Source: Bremia lactucae (Eukaryota; Oomycota; Peronosporomycetes; Peronosporales; Peronosporaceae). From it: 39,247 nt of DNA. The notes beneath the pieces were generated by a model. The model saw only the letters and a list, made by a program, of their open reading frames with translations. It did not search any database and was not told the origin of the DNA. The translations under genes were made by a program, and so were the position numbers. Shown here in pieces: positions 1-8,888 of this stretch (position 1 is its first letter; each line of letters opens with the position of its first letter). The stretch lies in assembly GCF_004359215.1 (NCBI RefSeq), contig NC_090612.1, positions 2,988,559 through 3,027,805 on the forward strand, read 5' to 3'.

Positions 1-1420
1 GCTGACTCGAAATCGGGTCGGCGTGATAACGCATCAGCGACGACATTAAGTCGTCCTGGTTTATATTCGACGGAGAAGTTATACTCCGCGAAGAAGGATA
101 GCCACCTCGCCATTCTTTGCGAGAGGTGTGGGCTATTTACGGCCGTGCGTAATGACGCATGGTCCGTATATACGATGAACGGTCTATCTCCGAGGAGATA
201 GACCCTAAACTTAGCCAGTGCATATTTCATGGCAAGGAGTTCCTTGTCATGCACTGGGTAATTGCGTTCAGCTGGTTGCAGCTGACGCGATTGGTAACAG
301 ACGACGCGCTCCGCGCCGTTTGTATCGTATTGCATTAACGCACAGCCGATTGCGAAATCGCTGGCGTCACAGACCACATGACATGGTCTGTCTTGATCTG
401 CAATTGCCAAGATGGGCGATTTCATCAAGCTTTGCTTGATATCTTCAAAGGAACGCTGACAATCAGCGTTCCTTAGCAATTTCTCGTTTTTTTTCAAGAG
501 ACGAGAGAGATGAACTATCATCTCGGCATAATTGCGGGAGTACTTGTGCAAGTACGCCGCTAGCCCAATAAACTTTCTATGTCCCTTGGCATCTACTGGA
601 ACTGGCCAGTCAATGATTGCCTTGATCTTTTCGGGATCAGGGCGCACGCCGTGTTTACCGACGATGCACCCAAGAAGTGGTAGTTTGCTTGCAGTGAATA
701 TCCACTTCTTGAGATTTGCGTACTACTTATGCTTTCGCATAAGTGTAAGAACCTGACGAACGTAAGTTTTATGAACTTCCACGTCCGTCTATCCGTCCAT
801 AGCCCGGCTATGGACGGATACATCGTCAAAATAACTCGGTGCGAAATCCCGCACCGGTCTCAACAGATTTGTTACACATCTGTTGAATGTTGCAGGGGCG
901 TTACTAAGCCCCTGTGGCATTATTAGCCGTTCCCAGAATATCCCGCTGGGACTGCTCACTGCTGTGTACGTGATGTCCCATTCACGCATAAGGATCTGAT
1001 AAAATCCATCCATCAGATCCATAGACAAAAAGATGGTACTCTTAGACATACCATCTATGATTACGTCTTTTCTCGGTATCGGCGTTTGAGCCGGTATCGT
1101 TGCAGCATTCAGTTTATTGAATGCGTGCACTATCCGCCACCCTCCTGTGGCCTTTCGCACACAGAAGGTCGGAGAGCTATGTGGGGAAGTTGATTCCCTC
1201 ACATGGCCCGCTTTTACCCGATCGGCAAAGAATTTGTCGATCGCAAGTACTTGTTCACGAGGCAGTGGCCACTGTTACATGACACAGTACTTCGAGCCCG
1301 GTTTGAGCTCGATCTCATGTCGAGTGCCTTTAGCCTTAGGCAACTCGGAACTGTTTCAGGAAATGCATCCCTGAATTCAATCAAATCGTTATATAAAGAA
1401 TTCGTCTAAAGTGACTCCCA
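1..1420 (-). pseudogene. Reverse transcriptase and RNase H of copy R1
   Basis: RT is read from about 1400 downwards. The fingers and palm are open over 789-1202, with an HSSPTFCVRKATGGWR stretch, SMDLMDGFYQ (first catalytic Asp), MPQGLSNAPATF and the catalytic YFDD at 822-833. A stop follows shortly afterwards, and the thumb (about 590-780) continues in another frame. RNase H follows from about 590 to the window edge with DASDFAIGCALMQYD, HDKELLAMKYALAKF and the TDHASLRT region. It appears open to base 1, so the C-terminus and the integrase lie outside the window. In a live element these domains would copy the RNA into cDNA and degrade the template. The frameshift between palm and thumb makes this copy non-functional. 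Confidence 0.88.
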
Positions 1421-2240
1421 GGATTGAGTAGTATATCTCTCAATCCGAGTCTTCACATCGAGGACACTTTCGTCCATCGATAAGCTGCTGAGAAACCGTT
1501 CGTTCTTTGCAAAAATTACCGCTGACCGAATATCGGTTACGTATTCGTCCTCTGTGACGAGTACGCAGATCTGCTTAATTCTACCACTATGCAGATCTCT
1601 CAAGAACCGCTTGGATTCTAGGATGGTAATTGAGTTATCACCGAAATTAACTTCAGAGGCGCATTCAGATCAAGTGTATAAGCGCCTACTCTTGATCGGT
1701 CATTAACCAAGACATTCAATGTCTCGGTTTTCTCCTGGGATATATCCACAGGCTGCCGAGAAATTAATTCCTCGGGATGCTGAAGTCTAGTCACTTCAGC
1801 ATTAACTATTTGAGGAGATTTCTCCGCAAGTACGTGGGGACTTATTCCATCAACGTCTTCCGACTGTGGTTGCGCTATCTCAGCCGGGTCCTCTATGGTC
1901 GACTCTTTTCTCGACCTAGATCATCGTGTTGTGCCTTTTGAATAACCGGCATTTTCCTTGAATGTCGCCCGCTAGGCGTACATTCATATCTGAATCCGCT
2001 CGACTTATTCGAGTGATGGACCTTCAAAGCTGCCTGTGCATTCGCACAGCCGCCGGCAGCTGACTCCAAAGGGTGATTGATAATCACACTGTGATCTTGT
2101 GCAGTCGTACTAACGCCTGTACCACAAGTGAGGGCATCGCACTCACTCGTAGTACATCCACCCGCTTGTGGACGCTCCAAGACGTTCATCGGATGGCCAT
2201 CTGATGAACAAGTGGCAGGCATCTTTACGGATCAATGCTG
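1421..2240 (-). pseudogene. pol linker between protease and RT, copy R1
   Basis: Degenerate coding sequence joins protease and RT. Open pieces lie at 1893-2222 and 1406-1603, the latter containing MDESVLDVK, which is echoed as MDESVLETD before RT in the copy at 8290 and as MDESVLVVK at 17175-17399. No catalytic domain is recognised here. The segment is assigned only by its position and by similarity between copies in this window. It has several stops and frame changes. Confidence 0.7.
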
Positions 2241-2540
2241 TCAGCTGATCCTTGGCTCATATTTTCTGAGCCAAGGTAAACCTAGGATGACATCAAATTT
2301 GTCATCCAAATCCAGAACGATGAAATCATCATCGTACTGTAAATCTTTAATCGTGTAGTGAATATTCACTACGCGTTTTATTACTGTTCTGTCGCTAGAC
2401 ACCGTCATCCTAGTTGGAGGAATGTCGCGCTCAACATATTTGAGCCTACGACCCTCTAGCGACTGGCGATGAATAAAGCTATTCGACGCTCCACAGTTCA
2501 CTAGGGCTCTAAGTGACAAATCATTTGTCACTTTAATTTC
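2241..2540 (-). pseudogene. Retroviral-type aspartic protease of copy R1, catalytic Asp lost
   Basis: An open stretch of about 96 codons carries the retropepsin-like layout: a hydrophobic strand and the active-site loop, here LVNCGASNSFI, and a C-terminal VILGLPWL that matches the usual ILG motif. The family requires Asp in D-(S/T/C)-G-A. Here the residue is Asn, whereas the copy at 17885-18170 has VDCGTS and the unrelated copy at 9877 has VDSGAS. In a live element the protease cuts Gag-Pol into mature proteins. The substitution alone should abolish activity, and the reading frame is cut off from gag by stops. Confidence 0.85.
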
Positions 2541-2619
2541 AAGATGATGAGGGATACCTCATCACCAGGTGCAGAGACACAAATTGATTGTGTGTCTGGA
2601 GCAACTTTAGTCAAGAGAT

Positions 2620-3684
2620 TTGCAAATTATCTTGAGGTTGCTGGATCAGTAGGGCGTTGCATTCCTACTGACCCCGACCGTTTTTTTGACGGGCCGCCTC
2701 GCTGTTGCAATTTCGCAACAACGTCGGACTCGCGACCGTTGCGCTTTTTGGCATTCGGTCCAAAATTACGTTCAGTACCTCTCGGTACTGGGCGTGGAGC
2801 ACAACACTTATGAGCGTAGTGTCCTAACTTTTGACAGCGATTGCATTTCTGCAATCGCTTGTTGTACAAATAGCGAGGTTTCTCGCTTTCGACATAAGAG
2901 AGGTCTATAGGTTCTGGACCTCCCAGTTCGTGTCGTCTTGGAGGACGATATGATGACGAACTAGCTTGAGCCTGTCTCAAGCTAAAGTCTTCCTGTTCCG
3001 CAACGGTATTGCTTCTTCAAGCGTACCCAGTTCCAAACAGAACAGGTGGGTCTTTACGGGACCATCCATTAGACCTTGCATGAATACTGTATTCAACGTG
3101 TGTTCATGAACTGGGTTGTTCGTGATACAACTCGCTAAGAGTCGCATGTACTGGGCATAAGCGTGGACATCACGCTTGCCTTGCTTGAGTTTCAGAAGCT
3201 CTGATCGAGCTCTGAACTCAGCGGCAAACTTCTGTTTGAGCTGGGCTATAAAAGCTTCTAGCGACACAAAGACATATGGATTGCGCAGCTTAAGGCTTAG
3301 TGCCCATTTTGGCACGACCTCCAAATTTGACTGGGCAAATACGACTTGCATTTGCACGTCGACGATGTGAAGAGCCCTTATGGCATCGTTTAACTCGACA
3401 AATTATTTAAAGAAGGGGTCTTCTTCGACTCCCCTATGCTTAGAGATGTCAATATTTTAGGTTTCCGGACGACGCGTGTGCGTCATCCCAGGTACGGGGG
3501 TCTGTACCTGCTGTAACCTCAACAGTTCTACCTGTTGAGAGCCTTGCTGATTAAGCAAGGCTACCTTCTCCTCCATCTCGTCAAGTTCATGTTGTATGAA
3601 CTTGGCGATGGCTGAGTGGAGGGCATCTCTGTCCAAACCGGACAGCATGGCCAATATGGCATCGTTCCCTACGGTCGAACTCAT
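2620..3684 (-). pseudogene. gag (capsid and nucleocapsid) of copy R1
   Basis: The start is placed at 3684 (MSSTVGNDAILAML) because the sister copy at 19882 begins at the same methionine. Upstream codons are open but not conserved. The N-terminal part (3457-3684) contains an LDRDALHSAIAKFIQHELDE helix. The central capsid-like part is in another frame at 2977-3357. The nucleocapsid is at 2627-2980 with one CCHC knuckle, CNRCQKLGHYAHKC (C-x2-C-x4-H-x4-C). At least two stops separate the first and second blocks and there is a frame change before the third, so no intact Gag can be made. Confidence 0.88.
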
Positions 3685-3793
3685 TCGTTCAACCGCACCC
3701 CTTTCTATGTCACTTAGAAAGGAGTAGCTTTTAGGGGAAACGTGATGCATATTTCCATTATGATCGAACAAAAACGGGCTAAAGTTGCTCTAA

Positions 3794-4110
3794 TGTTACA
3801 CAGTCCCCGTTAAGTACACTTGGTGTCCTTAAGGGGGTGGTCAACTACTAAATAATAGTAGTTAGACCGAGCACTTGGGTGTGGTGCACACTTGTGACCA
3901 ACCCTTGTGTATGTGATGCACAAGGGTGCATTCACATTAAGAGGGATGACGTCTAGCGTCATCCGTGATGACGGCTAGCGTCATCCATTACGCGAGGTAT
4001 CTAGAAAGATGCGCTCGCAATACATTTAGAGTGTTATCTATAAAGATGACATTATAATTGGTAAAAATAGGTATTTATATTATATACGATTAAATATAAA
4101 TTAGTCTGAA
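3794..4110 (-). repeat. LTR, type B, minus orientation
   Basis: The block lies directly upstream of gag on the minus strand, in 5' LTR position, and recurs in plus orientation at 20837-21179 and in part at 26790-26875. Its gag-side end is taken as ...TGTGTAACA at 3794. The outer end is hidden by the N run. It holds two near-palindromes built from GGATGACG and GCGTCATCC arms at 3944-3964 and 3967-3986, and an AT-rich segment at 4030-4110. Exact termini and target-site duplications cannot be set. Confidence 0.7.
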
Positions 4111-4210
4111 NNNNNNNNNNNNNNNNNNNNNNNNNNNNNNNNNNNNNNNNNNNNNNNNNNNNNNNNNNNNNNNNNNNNNNNNNNNNNNNNNNNNNNNNNN
4201 NNNNNNNNNN
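4111..4210. other. Assembly gap, 100 N
   Basis: A run of exactly 100 N is the conventional placeholder for a gap of unknown length. It joins the type B LTR of the minus-strand copy to the RT thumb of a plus-strand copy of the same family, so the head-to-head arrangement rests on scaffolding and not on continuous sequence. Confidence 0.95.
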
Positions 4211-4998
4211 AAGACGGACGTGGAAGTTCATAAAACTCACGTTCGTCAGGTTCTTACACTTATGCGAAAACATAAGTTGTATGCAAATCTCAAGAAGTGT
4301 ATATTCGCTGCAAGCGAAATACCAATTCTTGGGTGCATCGTCGGTAAGCACGGCGTGCGCCCTGATCCCGAAAAGATCAAGAAAATCACCGACTGGTCAG
4401 TTCCAGTCGATGTCAAGGGACTTAAAATGTCCTTGGGCTAGCGGCGTACTTGCACAAGTACTCTCGCAATTATGCAGAGATGACAGTTCATCTCTCTCGT
4501 CTCTTGAAAAAAGACGAGAAATGGTTATGGAACGCTGATTGTCAGCGTTCTTTGAAGTCATCAAGCAAAGCTTGATGCAATCGCCCATCGTGGCGATTGC
4601 AGATCAAGACAGACCATTCCATGTGGTCTGTGACGCCAGCGATTTCGCTATCGGCTGCGCGTTAATGCAATACGATACAGACGGCGCGGAGCGCGTCGTC
4701 TGTTACCAATCGCGCCCGCTGCAACCAGCTGAGCGCAATTACTCAGTGCATGATAAGGAACTTCTTGCGATGAAATATGCATTGGCTAAATTTAGGGTCT
4801 ATCTCTTAGGAGATCGACCGCTCATCGTATATGCGGACCATGCGTCATTACGCACGGCCGTACAATCCCACACCTCTCGCAAAGATGGCGAGGTGTCTAT
4901 CCTTCATCGCGGAGTATAATTTCTCCGTCGAATATAAATCAGGACGACTTAATGTCGTTTTTGATGCGTTATCACGCCGACCCAATTCGAGTCAGCAG
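4211..4998 (+). pseudogene. RT thumb and RNase H of copy R2
   Basis: The RT thumb is open at 4220-4441 (HKLYANLKKC, LGCIVGKHGVRPDPEK). It is followed after a frame break by RNase H at 4539-4919 with DASDFAIGCALMQYD, HDKELLAMKYALAKF and ADHASLRTAV. A small deletion near 4866-4885, relative to the copy at 1-790, shifts the frame and ends the ORF early. The downstream LNVVFDALSRRP tail is in another frame (4831-5055). The block is an inverted repeat of 1-790 with many scattered differences, so it is an old duplicate and not a recent one. Confidence 0.88.
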
Positions 4999-5117
4999 TG
5001 CACTCCAACAGTGAAGATAATTCCACTGTTGCGATACTCACTACGAGTGTCTTAGTTGATGACGCAAAGAAAGCCTACAAAGAAGATAAGGACCTTCTAT
5101 ATTTTATGGACCAATAA

Positions 5118-6215
5118 ATGAATCCATCCGATAAATCTTTTAAAGATTTACCGGCTTTATATCGATTGTTACCCGATCGATACACAACACGTAACGGCTT
5201 ATTGTATTACACAGCCGTTACCGGCGACACCCCACGTGTCGTCGTCCCAACTCACAACGATTTGCGCTTGCGCATCATGTATGAGGGTCACGATGCTCCA
5301 ACAAGTCGACATTGTGGACTGGAGAAGACTTATCTCACAGCAAGTCGCGACTTTTACTGGCCCCACCAGTATCAGTTCGTGCGCAAGTACATTCGTTCTT
5401 GCAGTGTATGTCAACGGGTGAAGCCTAGCCCTATATCCCGTGCACCTCTTCAACCTCTACCACTTCCGGCAGAGTGTTAGCAGTCCGTATAGATGGGCTT
5501 CGTCTTCGGATTTCACGAAGACGACCACAAAAACAATGGAATCTTTGTTTTTGTAGACAGAATCAGCAAAATGGTACATCTTGGTGCAATACCAGAGTCG
5601 ATTACGGCTCCGGGTTGTGCCGTGTCTTTATCGACACGGTATTCAAACTCCACGGTTTACCTGTAAGCTGGTCTCGGATAGAGATCCGAGATTCACGGCG
5701 GCGTTCTGGCAATCCGTGTTCCGATCTCTCGGAACACGGCTGACTATGTCAACATCCGATCACCCAGAAACGGATGGTCGAACAGAACGCGTTAATCGCG
5801 TCTTCGAAGAGATACTTCGAGGTTACGTCCAATCGTATCCGAACTGGAGCGAGTTCTTACCGATGGTCGAATTCGCCATCAATAATTCGGTGCATGCGTC
5901 TACAACGCATACGCCATTCCTTATGAATGGCTTACGCCATCCTAGCATATTCACCCAATTACAGGGATCCTCTAGTTTAAGGGGGGTGGACTCGCACGAC
6001 CAAATCCAATTCTGGCTCATGCTCATCACGCGTCGAAGATAACAATGACGCGAGTGATGTCGATGTCGAAGAAATCGACATCGAAAATGAGAATGATCTC
6101 ATGGCAGTACGCACTAAGCGTACTGAAAAAGATTGAACAAATGAGTTAGCAGAAGAGTTTCTGCTAACTCGAGAATTAATAATCCGTTTCGTTCAGGATT
6201 CCATTGCTAACGCAG
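5118..6215 (+). pseudogene. Integrase zinc-binding domain and catalytic core of copy R2
   Basis: The HHCC zinc-binding domain is open at 5118-5480. Its His residues lie in EGHDAPTSRHCG and its Cys pair in CSVCQRVK. The first part of the core (about 5480-5640) is out of frame and has stops. The second part is open at 5581-6042, with VSDRDPRFTAAFWQ (second catalytic Asp) and HPETDGRTERVNR (catalytic Glu). Another frame change near 5985 leads to an acidic Asp/Glu/Asn-rich linker and then LIIRFVQDSIANA, where the sequence is interrupted at 6215. The missing continuation is found at 7354. Integrase would insert the cDNA copy into the host genome, but this one is clearly inactivated. Confidence 0.88.
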
Positions 6216-6429
6216 CGCATCGCGAACATGCGCTCATATTTTATTATAGTTAGCCAATCAACAAAACAAAATCTTAAGAAGTCTCGACTTTTCCTTTTTT
6301 GTGATACTAGTTGTAAACTAAAATAATTATTTTTAATAGCGGAAAAAAAAAATTATTTTGAAAAGAAGGTAGATAATTCACGTGTTACTCACCCGTTCGC
6401 CATGTTTAATTTAAAAACATTCAATTTGC

Positions 6430-6535
6430 ATGTGTTAAGCATACCGATAGCATATAGAAATAAGAATTCAATTACATGTTTAGTATTAGATTATAATTAA
6501 GTTAGCAATAACAAGATAGAAAGAGAGCCAAATCT
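6430..6535 (+). repeat. Type A LTR, 3' portion, plus orientation
   Basis: The stretch around 6470-6530 (aagaattcaattacatgtt and what follows) matches 39180-39247 and, in reverse, about 20200-20290, all parts of the type A LTR. It is only a fragment and the borders are approximate. Confidence 0.6.
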
Positions 6536-6589
6536 CCAATTATTGAATTTACTGGTCGACAGGTCATTTTAAAACACTTACAAGCTTTT

Positions 6590-6667
6590 TGACTTAAGTT
6601 GAATTGAATATTATCTTCCTTTTAGATAATATATTAATTAACAACCTTTAAGTGTTAACTTCATGTA
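6590..6667 (-). repeat. Type A LTR, 5' end, reversed
   Basis: Read on the minus strand this is TTACATGAAGTTAACACTTA, then AAAGGTTGTTAATTAATATA and so on, the start of the type A LTR seen at 38973, 20459 (reverse) and 28417 (reverse). The terminal TGTAACGGGG itself is missing, and the sequence switches abruptly into the ORF beginning at 6668. Together with the forward piece at 6430-6535 it shows that the insertion is rearranged. Confidence 0.65.
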
Positions 6668-6877
6668 ATGAAAAAGATTTTTAGTAAAATTATTTTATGG
6701 TTAATAAGTCTAAATATTCTGTTTTCTATAAATCAAATAGCAAATGCAGAAAAATATTCTATTGATCGGCACGATAGGTATTTGGATAGTGAAGTTGGTT
6801 TTTTTGATGAAGGTATTGCTCATGAAGAGCGTCGCGGGCAGCGATCTCCTCCGGCGTCCTCGCCGGGTCACCGGTGA
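6668..6877 (+). CDS. Small ORF, 69 aa, signal-peptide-like N-terminus, origin unclear
   Basis: The ORF starts with ATG at 6668, two bases past the LTR fragment. The N-terminus MKKIFSKIILWLISLNILF has two Lys and a hydrophobic core, then an Ala-rich likely cleavage site (NQIANA-EK). The rest is short and polar (IDRHDRYLDSE, then HEERR) and ends in a Pro/Ser tail encoded by a GC-rich patch. The first 155 bases are strikingly AT-rich and the end strikingly GC-rich, unlike neighbours. The HEER run faintly recalls the EER part of oomycete RxLR effectors, but no RxLR motif is present (RYLD only). It may be a gene fragment fused to foreign sequence, a chimera of assembly, or chance. No function is proposed. 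Confidence 0.3.
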   Translation: MKKIFSKIILWLISLNILFSINQIANAEKYSIDRHDRYLDSEVGFFDEGIAHEERRGQRSPPASSPGHR

Positions 6878-6900
6878 TCCAGGTGCCCAAGCTGTGACCC
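6826..6900. other. Short GC-rich patch
   Basis: About 75 bases (from gaagagcgtcgcgggcagcg to aagctgtgaccc) are roughly two-thirds G+C, set in AT-rich DNA. Read in reverse, one frame is open and protein-like (TGDPARTPEEIAARD), in the style of a GC-rich bacterium. This could be a chimeric read, a contaminant or a foreign scrap. Confidence 0.45.
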
Positions 6901-7160
6901 ACTATCTCTTTGACGCAGCTTAATAATATGGCTGGATTTGCCCTTTATGGCTCAAATATTCTGTTTTGCTTCAATCTATCTCCTTGTTCATTGTTGTGAT
7001 TACGTAGTTCAGGCTCGTGACCAAACCGATAACTCCAACTGGACTCTCTTAGTGATGATGCCACGATAGTGAATTTTTTTTGGCAATTTCGAGTCAAAGC
7101 TACCAAATGCAGCATTGCTTTCAAAATGTGGTCTAAATATGCTTCCTCGACGTCTATACG

Positions 7161-7353
7161 CCTGATTAAATTCCTATACTACTATCGCCTGTTTAAATTC
7201 CTACTGGAAATATTGTTCGGAGCCCCTTCATATACATCTCCTCGCTGAACCCTAAGGTGTCTGCGTTGTAGTGCGATGTCGATCTCGAAGCGCCCGCCTA
7301 TAGCGTCGCTGACTAGCGACCGTTTAAATTCCCATACTAATATCACCTGTTTA
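7161..7353 (+). repeat. Degenerate repeat of about 27 bp at the end of the insertion
   Basis: The motif cctg(a/t)ttaaattcctat with variants occurs at 7161-7187, 7188-7204 and 7320-7345, and a last partial copy (cctgttta) ends exactly where integrase resumes at 7354. About 110 bases of unrelated sequence lie between the second and third copies. Confidence 0.55.
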
Positions 7354-8189
7354 GTGGACCGACAGAAACGGAATGCAGACAAACATGGAAGAGCAAATGT
7401 TTAGTCATTTAAAATTAATGATCTAGTGCTACTTTCTACGGTAAACTTACCTAAGCGATTAGTCACTAATGTGGGTAGCAGTAAACTACTACCCAAGTTC
7501 ATTGGTCCATTCCGTGTACTGCATCGCAGAGGCAATGCGTTCACAATAGAATTGCCACGTAGGATGCGAACGCATCCTACGTTTTACGTTGGTCGGCTCC
7601 GCCCGTACCATCAGTACGCGGCTTCTTCCGAGGACGGATTTGACCACCCTTTTCAAGAATCCCCAAAAGATTCTTGTAAATGAACTAGGTTCTCATGACG
7701 ACAGCTCATCGCGAACAGTATGATACTTCCGCTCGTACTCCAACATGGAGTACGCACGCTTCGAACGGTCAACCGCTCGATATGGTGAGCCTGCACCGTC
7801 TGCTCCAACGAGCGACGCTTGCCGCGCTCGTGCTCAAGTCCCTTCTCCAAATCATGGAGGAAGTGATCGATTTTGTCGATCTTCGACATTAGATCCGACA
7901 TACGGTTCGGATCTAATTTTCCCTCCTCCACCACAACCATTGGTGGATTCCCACGGTGGTCAACGTTTCCTTGTGGAACGTATCCAGAACCACCGTGATG
8001 TGAAGGGGCAGCGAACGAGTTATCTTGTTCGCTGGCGTGGTTATCCACCTTCACATGACAGCTGGGAGCCTCGTTCCCAGCTGATTGCTGACGTTGAGGG
8101 CCTCGTCCGTCAGCATGACGCGACCCACCCGATGGTTCAGAAGGCCCATCGGAAAACACGCGCCCCTGGCGCTTGTAAATCGATTGCAA
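7354..8189 (+). pseudogene. Integrase C-terminal domain and chromodomain of copy R2
   Basis: The integrase tail is read from 7354 (DRQKRNADKHGRANV, with one stop) and open at 7426-7683 with KFIGPFRVLHRRGNAF and HPTFYVGRLRPYH, the SH3-like C-terminal region of gypsy integrases. A stop and frame change separate it from an ORF starting at 7745, where a chromodomain lies at about 7967-8125 (RFLVERIQNHRD, SYLVRWRGYPPSHDSWEP). Chromodomains on gypsy integrases are known to steer insertion to chromatin with particular histone marks. The sequence is cut by the N run at 8190. It is non-functional because of the internal stops. Confidence 0.85.
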
Positions 8190-8289
8190 NNNNNNNNNNN
8201 NNNNNNNNNNNNNNNNNNNNNNNNNNNNNNNNNNNNNNNNNNNNNNNNNNNNNNNNNNNNNNNNNNNNNNNNNNNNNNNNNNNNNNNNN
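8190..8289. other. Assembly gap, 100 N
   Basis: Placeholder gap between the chromodomain of copy R2 and the pol linker of another element copy. The join between the two is not proven. Confidence 0.95.
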
Positions 8290-8888
8290 GAAAGTGCGGA
8301 GGTATCCTCACTTGAGGTGCTCCGGCAAGTCTTTAAATCTGCCGAGGAGATAGTAAATCTCCCGGAGATGTCGTGGGATCTATTCCTTGCCGATTTAAAG
8401 GAAGGAAAGATCCACGAAATAGTCACACCAGTTCCAGAAGAGAACTTGGTGGACTGCTGCTCGTCGTCCACAATGGACGAGAGCGTCCTAGAAACGGACA
8501 AAAAGAAGCGGTACGCTGCTCAAGGCTGGGATGCCTTGAGAGACAGTCCGTTCTTTGAGGTTCTGTGGAAACATCGTGATGTGTTCCCAGAAGAAGTGCC
8601 GAGCCGCCTACCAGCAGATAGGGGCATCGGGCACGAGATAGACCTCGAACCTGGCACCAAGTATTGTGTGACCAGGCAATGGCCGTTGCCGAAAGAACAA
8701 GTCGATTATATCGATGAGTTCTTCGACAAACGAGCCAAGGCGGGACATGTGCGTGAGAGCAAATCGCCTCACTGCAGCCCGACCTTTTGTGTGCGTAAAG
8801 CCACAGGTGGATGGCGCGTGGTTCATGCTTATAATAAGCTGAACACGGCGACCATACCGGCGCAAACGCCAATCCCGCGGAAAGATGT
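8290..8888 (+). pseudogene. pol fragment, linker and RT N-terminus, copy R3
   Basis: The reading frame is open from the N run at 8289 to the next at 8889. It holds a linker (VLRQVFKSAEEIVNLPEMSW, MDESVLETD) and the RT N-terminus with a PSRLPADRGIGHEIDLEP block, the FFDKRAKAGHVRE helix, HCSPTFCVRKATGGWRVVHA and TIPAQTPIPRKD. That is the part of RT before the first catalytic Asp. It is a close duplicate of 10600-11190 but without the frameshifts seen there, so it is the better preserved copy. Both ends are lost in gaps. Other Ty3/gypsy RT sequences in this window share the same motifs with more differences, so it belongs to a related but distinct subfamily. Confidence 0.82.

Larger units (their letters stand above)
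1..4110 (-). mobile_element. Ty3/gypsy LTR retrotransposon, minus-strand copy R1, degenerate
   Basis: Read on the minus strand from 4110 to 1, this is an element in the order LTR, gag (with CCHC knuckle), aspartic protease, linker, reverse transcriptase and RNase H, running off the window before the integrase. The protease-RT-RNase H-integrase order (integrase seen in the sister copy at 4211-8189) is that of Ty3/gypsy. Each ORF is broken by stops or frameshifts, and the protease has Asn in place of the catalytic Asp, so the copy is dead as it stands. Bases 1 to about 790 are an inverted repeat of 4211-4998. The upper end is cut by an N run. Confidence 0.9.
6216..7353. mobile_element. Insertion of about 1.14 kb within the integrase of copy R2
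   Basis: Upstream the integrase sequence stops after ...GCTAACGCAG (6215), and it resumes with GTGGACCGACAG at 7354. The related remnant near 14400-14430 has the two halves joined (gctgacgcggtgggccgac), so the segment between them is an insertion. It is a patchwork of an AT-rich start, forward and reversed type A LTR pieces, an AT-rich ORF with a signal-peptide-like start, a short GC-rich patch, about 260 bases with nothing recognisable (6900-7160), and a decayed 27-bp repeat at its 3' end. No long terminal inverted repeats or clear target-site duplication could be seen. Confidence 0.65.
4211..8189 (+). mobile_element. Ty3/gypsy retrotransposon, plus-strand copy R2, with chromodomain
   Basis: On the plus strand this reads RT thumb, RNase H, integrase zinc-binding domain, integrase core and then, after a 1.1-kb interruption at 6216-7353, integrase C-terminus and chromodomain. 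The 5' half (LTR to RT palm) is missing behind the N run at 4111-4210 and the 3' end is lost in the N run at 8190-8289. A chromodomain downstream of integrase is a hallmark of chromovirus-type Ty3/gypsy elements. Frameshifts occur in RNase H, the integrase core and the integrase tail, so the copy is dead. Confidence 0.88.

Noticed and set aside
1117..1409. Plus-strand ORFs over the minus-strand RT of copy R1
   Set aside because: They are antisense shadows: the minus strand carries the RT motifs and these frames have none.
4052..4351. Minus-strand ORF across the 100-N gap
   Set aside because: It is created by reading through N and by the antisense of the RT thumb.
6750..6830. RxLR effector
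   Set aside because: An EER-like run exists but there is no RxLR, and the C-terminus comes from the GC-rich patch. The evidence is too weak.
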